Made by a program: the position numbers and the translations under genes. The notes beneath the pieces are model-generated. The model did no database searches and was not told the DNA's origin. It worked only from the letters and a program-made list of their open reading frames with translations. A stretch of 18,265 nt of DNA, taken from positions 1 to 18,265 of the forward strand of contig CALUZE010000010.1 of NCBI GenBank assembly GCA_944325235.1, read 5' to 3'. The stretch's first letter is position 1, and each line of letters starts with the position of its first letter. This DNA comes from an uncultured Elusimicrobiales bacterium (GTDB taxonomy: Bacteria > Elusimicrobiota > Elusimicrobia > Elusimicrobiales > Elusimicrobiaceae). Of the stretch, positions 13,751 through 18,265 are shown one piece after another.

Positions 13751-14914
13751 ATGAAAAAATTTCTACTTTTATTTACCTGCGTTTTCTTGGCGGCGTGCAG
13801 CTCGCTGATGCCCTACAAGGACCAGAATTTGGACTATCTGCAAGGCATTGAAAAAGACCCCAACGCCTACCGCGGGCAGGTGGTAGCTTTTGGCGGCGAA
13901 GTGGCCGGCATTACCGAAGACACCCTGCGGATGATGCTGGTAATGAAAATAGACGCCCCGCTGTATTACTACGCCACCGGAAAAGGCAATTCCCTTTCCT
14001 ACGAAATGCTTTTGGTCACGTTCAACAAGCGCGGAATGCCGCAAATGACGGGTATCAAAAAGGGAAACACCATTAAAGTGCTGGCCCGCGTGAGCAGCTA
14101 CGAAACGAGAAAGAACTTTACCGGGGACGATATTGCCGTACTGCATTTGATTGCGTTTGCCGTGTCCGACCACACCCAACACAAAGACTTCTTCCGCCCC
14201 GAAACGCCCGACCGCCAATTATACGAATCGTGGAAAGAAGGGAGATTGTTTTTTGAAGAATCGGCGCAGGACGTCATCAACCGCTGCCCCCAAGAGCAAG
14301 CCCCTCAATTGCCGGCACGCTTTTTTAAACAACCGGCCCCCTCGCAGGAGCCGCCCGCATCGGAACCCGCCGAACCGGAAAAGGGCATTGTGTTTGACGA
14401 AGAAGAACCTACCTTTATTTTGGACCCGCAGCCCACGGTGTGCCCGGAACAGGAGCCTGCTCCTTCGGCGGCCCCGCAACCCGACGAAAAGATGACGCCG
14501 GAAAACGCAAACCGCCCTGATTCGGAATCAGCGCAACCCGTCGCGCCGGCGAACAGCGCACCCGCCGCTGCCCCGGCAACCGAAACGCCTACCGCCCCGC
14601 TTGCGGCAAACGAAACAAACGCAGAAACGCCCGCACCCGAAAAAGCGGCAACGCCGGCAGACGTAACCGCCGCTCCCCTGCCACAAACGGAACCAGGCGA
14701 AAGCGCCGCGCCTGCAACGCCGGACGTGAAAGCCAATACCTCATCGGAGGCGGTGTTGCCCGAAAACAAAACAAGCGCGGAAAATGCCGCGCCTGAAAAA
14801 GTAATTGCCAAAACGCCGTCCGATACTCCCACGCCAACGGATGAACCGACCGCCGCTTTGGACGCACCTACAACCCCGGCGGCAACTTTGCCTTCATCAA
14901 CCGCCGAAAATTAA
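13751..14914 (+). CDS. Lipoprotein with Slp-like N-terminal domain and long Pro/Ala/Glu/Thr tail
   Basis: A 387-residue lipoprotein: MKKFLLLFTCVFLAACSS has a classical lipobox (LAAC, Cys16). Residues about 28-150 form a compact beta-rich domain. DPNAYRGQVVAFGGEVAGIT, YEMLLVTFNKRG and GNTIKVLARVSSYETRK resemble the outer-membrane Slp family (OB-like), although the match is from the pattern only. From about 185 to the end (some 200 residues) the protein is low complexity, built of Pro, Ala, Glu and Thr with few hydrophobics, and probably extended. Such tails can span the periplasm or lie along the wall. The start fits the signal peptide, but no Shine-Dalgarno is visible. The last 47 bases overlap the 3' end of the convergent flavin reductase gene. 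Confidence 0.85.
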   Translation: MKKFLLLFTCVFLAACSSLMPYKDQNLDYLQGIEKDPNAYRGQVVAFGGEVAGITEDTLRMMLVMKIDAPLYYYATGKGNSLSYEMLLVTFNKRGMPQMTGIKKGNTIKVLARVSSYETRKNFTGDDIAVLHLIAFAVSDHTQHKDFFRPETPDRQLYESWKEGRLFFEESAQDVINRCPQEQAPQLPARFFKQPAPSQEPPASEPAEPEKGIVFDEEEPTFILDPQPTVCPEQEPAPSAAPQPDEKMTPENANRPDSESAQPVAPANSAPAAAPATETPTAPLAANETNAETPAPEKAATPADVTAAPLPQTEPGESAAPATPDVKANTSSEAVLPENKTSAENAAPEKVIAKTPSDTPTPTDEPTAALDAPTTPAATLPSSTAEN

Positions 14915-15419
14915 ACTTTTCTCCGTCGGCCCGAAAGGTCCCGTCCCCTACCGCATGCACGAGCCGCGGGTCCGCGCAAGACATATTTTGCCACGCCTGT
15001 ACCGCCTGCAATACAAAAATCCCGTACGCCTGCAGGTATCGTTCCACCGTGCATTCCACGCACGCCACACAACCGCCCAACAGCGGGGCTTTCACACACG
15101 CCGCCGGAAACGCCGCTAAATGAAATTTTTTAAATTTGTCCGTGTCTTCCCCACTCACCATGCCAATCTGCACGGCGGTTTTTAATAGGTCTGCGCCCGG
15201 CACACACAGCACACATTCTTTGGTTTTGTTAAGCGCCCCAAACGAATAATTCCACGGCCCCGTGCACAGCGCAAAATGCCCGGCGAAGTCCATCGGCATA
15301 GACCAGGAAATCGTCATCACGTTGTTTTTCTTGCCGTCAAAGGTCGTCACCAGCAACAGCGGCCCCGGTTCCAAAAACGTGAGGGCTTTCTCCAATTTTA
15401 TTTTTTTAAGTTTGTCCAT
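14868..15419 (-). CDS. Flavin reductase-like (FMN-binding split-barrel) protein
   Basis: A 183-residue protein of the flavin reductase/flavoredoxin family. The N-terminal LEPGPLLLVTTFDGKKNNVM with TISWSMPMDF (about 16-45) is the FMN-phosphate contact region. SFGALNKTKECVLCVPGADL (59-78) with KTAVQIGMVSGEDTDKF gives the typical helix and loop. ACVECTVERYLQAYG and DPRLVHAVGDG complete the barrel. Relatives bind FMN and reduce it with NAD(P)H or pass electrons to partner proteins; the partner is unknown here. The start is supported by GGGAGG five to seven bases upstream and a TATAAT at 15437-15442. The 3' end overlaps the convergent lipoprotein gene by 47 bases, and no terminator lies between them. 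Confidence 0.9.
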   Translation of the reverse strand: MDKLKKIKLEKALTFLEPGPLLLVTTFDGKKNNVMTISWSMPMDFAGHFALCTGPWNYSFGALNKTKECVLCVPGADLLKTAVQIGMVSGEDTDKFKKFHLAAFPAACVKAPLLGGCVACVECTVERYLQAYGIFVLQAVQAWQNMSCADPRLVHAVGDGTFRADGEKFNFRRLMKAKLPPGL

Positions 15420-15436
15420 AGGCGCCTCCCGCTTTT

Positions 15437-15465
15437 ATTATAGCACGGGCAAGAAGTCAAAACAA
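15437..15465 (-). promoter_or_regulatory. Promoter of the flavin reductase-like gene
   Basis: On the minus strand TTGTTT (15460-15465) and TATAAT (15437-15442) are 17 bases apart. The leader would be short and carry the GGGAGG ribosome binding site. Confidence 0.55.
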
Positions 15466-15469
15466 AACA

Positions 15470-15700
15470 CCCGCCCTGACGGTCGGGCAAACACTTCGGC
15501 TAAAACAGATGTCCGTGGCATACTGGGGTTGCCTTCGTGCAGCCAAAGGCGCGGGCACCAGCCGTGCCCATGCGCAAGAGGTCCGCAAAATGCCCCTGCA
15601 CAAAGGCAGGGCCTCGTCCGGCAGGCAAAAGCGCGGCCTTGTTTTAAAATGCCCCGGCACAGCCTGAGCACCCCACATACGGCCACGCATACATCAGCCC
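15470..15700. other. GC-rich non-coding block with several hairpins
   Basis: No gene is supported between the flavin reductase promoter and 15701. Short overlapping frames exist on both strands but lack ribosome sites and recognisable sequence. Several inverted repeats are visible. GGGCAC-CAGCC-GTGCCC at 15553-15569 can be extended by GCGC/GCGC after a two-base bulge, to 15549-15575. GGTTGC/GCAGCC lies around 15528-15543 and CCCTGC/GCAGGG around 15594-15611. The 10-mer AAAATGCCCC occurs at 15587-15596 and 15646-15655, 59 bases apart. It could be a structured RNA, a repeat element or gene debris. No match to RNase P RNA, tmRNA or SRP RNA core motifs was seen. Confidence 0.4.
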
Positions 15701-15701
15701 T

Positions 15702-15729
15702 TTTATAAGGAGGAATTTTTTCTTATAAA
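15702..15729 (-). terminator. AT-rich hairpin at the end of the pilin/phosphotransferase unit
   Basis: TTTATAAG (15702-15709) and CTTATAAA (15722-15729) form a perfect 8-bp inverted repeat with a 12-base loop, six bases past the stop of the phosphotransferase gene. It contains almost no G-C pairs and no T-run follows on the minus strand, so it is at best a weak terminator. The plus strand of the loop holds AAGGAGG, a perfect Shine-Dalgarno with no gene behind it. Confidence 0.35.
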
Positions 15730-15734
15730 CCTTT

Positions 15735-17720
15735 CTACAAATTTGCCGAAAACCAACGCCCCTGGCGTAACAAGTCGTACATCGCCCGGTTGAGTGCCGC
15801 CGCTTGCTGACGCTGCCGGGATAAACCGTCTGGCGCAGGCGGCTGACCGGCCAGCGGTTCTTCCGCCGTGCCTGCTTCGGAAATCAGCCCTACTCTTTCC
15901 CCCGGCAGCTTAGTTATAAACGCAACACCCGGTGTGTGTTTATCCAACACGCTGTTGCCCATTGCCGCATACGGCTGGGAAATATGGAACAAATCCACCA
16001 GCGTCGGCAAAACATCGGCCTGGGAACTGATACGCTGGTTTTCTCCGGGCGGCAAAACCCCGGGCGCCACCAGGACAAACGGAACATGGAAATCTTCTTC
16101 CAGTGTGTTGCCGGAAACGCCTCGGCGGGGGTGGTCCCCCACCACAATAAATACGGTGTTGTCGTACAAACCGGCTTGTTTCAACCGGCCGATGAACTGC
16201 CCCACGGCCCAATCCGTATACGCCAAATTGCGGGCGTATTTATCGGCTGCAAATTGTTGTGCAAACGTTTTTTCCTTACCGTTGCCAAACGCCAGCGGAT
16301 AAAAAACGTCAAACGGTTCGTGCGTGGACAGCGAAAAGAAAACGCCCAAAAAAGGCTGCGAAGACGTTTGCACCAAATCCGCCAAGCGCATCAGCGCCTC
16401 ATAATCCGACACCGTTTCTTTAGAACGGTACGGCAACAACGGCGTTAAATTCTCCCCCGAGTGGACGGCAAACCCCATTCGCTGGGCCAACGGGCCGATA
16501 TACATCCACTCGTGCTGCGCCGGATGGACGAAATAGGTTTGATATCCCTCCTTTGCAAACAACCGGCTCAGAGAACTGACCGACACCGTTTCCAACCCGC
16601 GCCCATAATACGGGAAACCGGTTATCGGACACACCCCCGATAAAATAGTTCCTATACCAATCAAACTGGCATCCGGGCTGGAAGAATAAAACCGCTTAAA
16701 TACCTGCCCTTGCGCAATCAAGCTGTCTAAATGAGGGGTAGCTCCGGTAGCGGTACCGGCCAGCGCGTCTATGGCCTTCCATTGCAAACTTTCAAAAACA
16801 AGAATAATCACATTACGGCCGCGAGCGTCGGCATTAAATTGGACGCGCTTACGCAGCAGCGGGTAATGCGGGTCCACGGGCTGTTCCTGCGGGGAAGACA
16901 TCCAAAAATGCTGGGCTGTTTTTAGCACTGTCTGCGAATCCATGCTTGCTTGCGAAGGCGGCAAATGATATTGTTGGAACGGACGTGCACTCTGATTGGC
17001 TCTCCACTGGTTCCACATGATAAACACGCCGTTTTGAATTAAATGCCCCTGCGTCACCCCGTACTGATAGCCATACGGAATCCACCCATACGGGCGAGCC
17101 AAAAAGGGCTGCGCGCACATCCACCCCAACATGCACAAAAATAATCCTTCCCACAACAGCTTTCCCTTTACGGGGCGTCCGTTTTTGCCGGCAATCGCAA
17201 TTCCGGCCCACGCCAGCAAACACACCCCCGCCAGCCCGGCCGCTAAGGCCGTCCGATATTCCACCCACACGACCTGCCAAACCAGGCCAAACGTACTGAA
17301 CAAATTTAATACATCACTCCCCGTGTGGCGGTGCACAAAGCCAAAATAAATAAGGTCCCCCGCCAACGCCAACGCAAATACCCCCAGCCCCACAAACCCA
17401 ACGGAAAGCCAAAATTTTTGCCATTTAACCGATTGAACGGGTAGATTTAACGCAAGCAGCACGGGCCCGCACCACCACAGGCACGCCAGCACATCGGGCA
17501 AGAAACCCCGCCACAAACACAATAGTATTTGCCCCACCGAAAGGGAAGAAAACGTGCCCGGGTAGGCGAACAACAGCACCAGCCGCCCCAGCAAGCACAG
17601 CAATAAAAAACCGCCGGCCAGCCACGCACTGTTATACAAACGTGCCGTGTCTTTCCGGCGGATTGCTACATACAAAGCTAAAACGCCAAATCCCAACCAC
17701 AAACTTATTTGATACATCAT
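15735..17720 (-). CDS. Membrane phosphotransferase/sulfatase-fold protein, LtaS/MdoB/PptB type
   Basis: A 661-residue inner-membrane protein of the alkaline phosphatase superfamily. The N-terminal third has about six hydrophobic segments (near 3-19, 33-52, 75-92, 104-128, 158-177, 189-206). Residues about 300-600 are an extracytoplasmic sulfatase-like domain: NVIILVFESLQW (metal Glu310), SPDASLIGIGTILSG (putative nucleophile Ser352), SLSTHEPF (His467), VVGDHPRRG (Asp529, His530) and EDFHVPFVLVAPG (His545). Relatives move phosphoglycerol or phosphoethanolamine from lipids to teichoic acid, periplasmic glucan or pilin. The frame is open to 17837, but ATG 17720, overlapping the pilin stop as ATGA, gives a proper membrane start; ATG 17717 is equally possible. 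No Shine-Dalgarno is seen, so coupling to the pilin is likely. Confidence 0.88.
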   Translation of the reverse strand: MMYQISLWLGFGVLALYVAIRRKDTARLYNSAWLAGGFLLLCLLGRLVLLFAYPGTFSSLSVGQILLCLWRGFLPDVLACLWWCGPVLLALNLPVQSVKWQKFWLSVGFVGLGVFALALAGDLIYFGFVHRHTGSDVLNLFSTFGLVWQVVWVEYRTALAAGLAGVCLLAWAGIAIAGKNGRPVKGKLLWEGLFLCMLGWMCAQPFLARPYGWIPYGYQYGVTQGHLIQNGVFIMWNQWRANQSARPFQQYHLPPSQASMDSQTVLKTAQHFWMSSPQEQPVDPHYPLLRKRVQFNADARGRNVIILVFESLQWKAIDALAGTATGATPHLDSLIAQGQVFKRFYSSSPDASLIGIGTILSGVCPITGFPYYGRGLETVSVSSLSRLFAKEGYQTYFVHPAQHEWMYIGPLAQRMGFAVHSGENLTPLLPYRSKETVSDYEALMRLADLVQTSSQPFLGVFFSLSTHEPFDVFYPLAFGNGKEKTFAQQFAADKYARNLAYTDWAVGQFIGRLKQAGLYDNTVFIVVGDHPRRGVSGNTLEEDFHVPFVLVAPGVLPPGENQRISSQADVLPTLVDLFHISQPYAAMGNSVLDKHTPGVAFITKLPGERVGLISEAGTAEEPLAGQPPAPDGLSRQRQQAAALNRAMYDLLRQGRWFSANL

Positions 17721-18265
17721 AACGCAGCGGGAAGTTTGGGAATCATCGGGTTTCCCTTCAATTCCGAGGTTTCCGTTACCCCCATATAGTCCATGCAAAT
17801 GGCCAAATCTTTTTCGTTCGTCCAGATGGGCACGCAAACGGTTTGTGTGGAGTCAAACGGGCGCACCAACTGATAGGTATATCCGCCCTTTCCCACGCGG
17901 CGGGCCACCATAAACCACCGGTCGGTGGCGTCCTGTTCAAACGAAACGGCAAACCCCGGATTGGGAATGCCAGACAAAATACCTCCGCGGGTATAAAAAA
18001 CGGTATTGTCTTTGCCGTTGGCGTAATCATTCTGGTCGTGCGGAGTACGCACTTCCAGCGGGGCGGCATCCAGCTGGTGCCAATACGGCGTGTAATGCTG
18101 CAGTTGTAAAAAGGTCCTTTCCTGTGCGGACAGACACGTGCCCACCAAGGTATCCACTTCGGCAATGCGCATGCGTTCAATAAAGCGCCCGTAGTACAGC
18201 ACGGCAAAACTGCCCAAAATGGCCATAATAATAATGGCAATAATCAGCTCCGTCAAAGTAAACCC
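17717..18265 (-). CDS. Type IV pilin-like / pseudopilin protein, 5' end outside window
   Basis: The frame is open at the right edge. The last visible codons translate as GFTLTELIIAIIIMAILGSF, the class III prepilin signature: cleavage after Gly, mature Phe1, Glu5, and a hydrophobic helix. The true start codon therefore lies a few residues beyond base 18265; a TTG inside the window is not it. About 182 residues are visible. After the helix (FAVLYYGRFIERMRIAEVDT) come beta-rich parts. Near the end is a Cys pair, TVCVPIWTNEKDLAICMDYM, that probably closes a C-terminal loop as in other type IV pilins. It could be a major or minor pilin or a type II secretion pseudopilin. It shares a message with the downstream phosphotransferase gene (ATGA overlap). 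Confidence 0.92.
   Translation of the reverse strand, partial: GFTLTELIIAIIIMAILGSFAVLYYGRFIERMRIAEVDTLVGTCLSAQERTFLQLQHYTPYWHQLDAAPLEVRTPHDQNDYANGKDNTVFYTRGGILSGIPNPGFAVSFEQDATDRWFMVARRVGKGGYTYQLVRPFDSTQTVCVPIWTNEKDLAICMDYMGVTETSELKGNPMIPKLPAAL

Noticed and set aside
14305..14832. 175-residue reverse frame inside the Pro/Ala tail of the lipoprotein gene
   Set aside because: It is a composition shadow of low-complexity codons; translation is a Gly/Ala/Ser/Val mixture without a start site.
15470..15700. RNase P RNA, tmRNA or SRP RNA
   Set aside because: The conserved cores (GAAAGTCCGGGC for RNase P; GGTCCGGAAGGAAGCAGC-type for SRP; a tRNA-like end for tmRNA) are not present.
15438..15708. 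Short Cys/Arg-rich frames on both strands in the block before the pilin unit
   Set aside because: They overlap each other, lack a convincing start and follow hairpin structure; treated as non-coding.
17721..17837. 700-residue version of the phosphotransferase starting at ATG 17837
   Set aside because: The extra 39 residues are charged, lie inside the pilin coding end and precede a natural membrane start. ATG 17720 overlaps the pilin stop as ATGA.
18254..18256. TTG 18256 as the pilin start
   Set aside because: It is Leu3 of the mature pilin motif (G-FTLTE); the real start is upstream of the window edge.

Overview
The window reads as ordinary chromosome from a Gram-negative bacterium with about 50-55% GC. 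Coding density is high and genes lie on both strands. Periplasmic and lipoprotein export signals, a class III (type IV) prepilin and Ala/Pro-rich envelope proteins point to a diderm. The prepilin, with a short C-terminal two-cysteine segment, together with the overall gene style suggests an Elusimicrobiota-like (gut or uncultured) genome. That assignment is an inference from memory and is not proven here.

Layout. (1) 1-3366, minus strand: one tightly coupled six-gene operon running radical SAM protein, membrane-anchored CBM48 protein, tsaE, tsaB, rimI, TPR protein. The TPR gene runs off the left edge. The operon contains two of the tRNA t6A synthesis proteins and the S18 acetyltransferase. 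(2) 3367-5093: tRNA-Ser(UGA) with a strong terminator, a long palindrome, and an AT-rich lipoprotein gene (DUF2931-like) with a well-formed promoter and codon use unlike its neighbours. (3) 5094-6771, plus strand: a secreted protein with a possible permuted NlpC/P60-like His...Cys arrangement, then an RNase Z-like metallo-beta-lactamase-fold hydrolase, closed by a bidirectional terminator. (4) 6828-9299, minus strand: a DUF2207 membrane protein and an unrecognised 175-residue protein. Divergent from them is an anchored Ala/Pro-rich protein (9358-10077). (5) 10222-12177, minus strand: ridA and malQ under a clear TTGACA promoter. Back to back with it is a promoter reading into tRNA-Lys(UUU) and tRNA-Glu(UUC), which end in a strong terminator. 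(6) 12685-15419: the 3' remnant of a DMT/EamA transporter, an MsrB-MsrA fusion, a lipoprotein with a long Pro/Ala/Glu/Thr tail, and a flavin reductase-like gene whose 3' end overlaps that tail. (7) 15443-15734: a GC-rich non-coding block with several hairpins. (8) 15735-18265, minus strand: a type IV pilin-like gene (5' end outside the window) overlapping by ATGA with an LtaS/MdoB/PptB-type membrane phosphotransferase of the alkaline phosphatase superfamily.

No CRISPR array, insertion sequence, phage gene or toxin-antitoxin pair was seen. The most interesting items are the pilin/phosphotransferase pair (a possible pilin-decorating system), the membrane-tethered glycan-binding CBM48 protein embedded in a translation-fidelity operon, the structured intergenic blocks at 10092-10215 and 15470-15700, and several start codons placed directly behind -10 boxes without a Shine-Dalgarno sequence (candidate leaderless genes).
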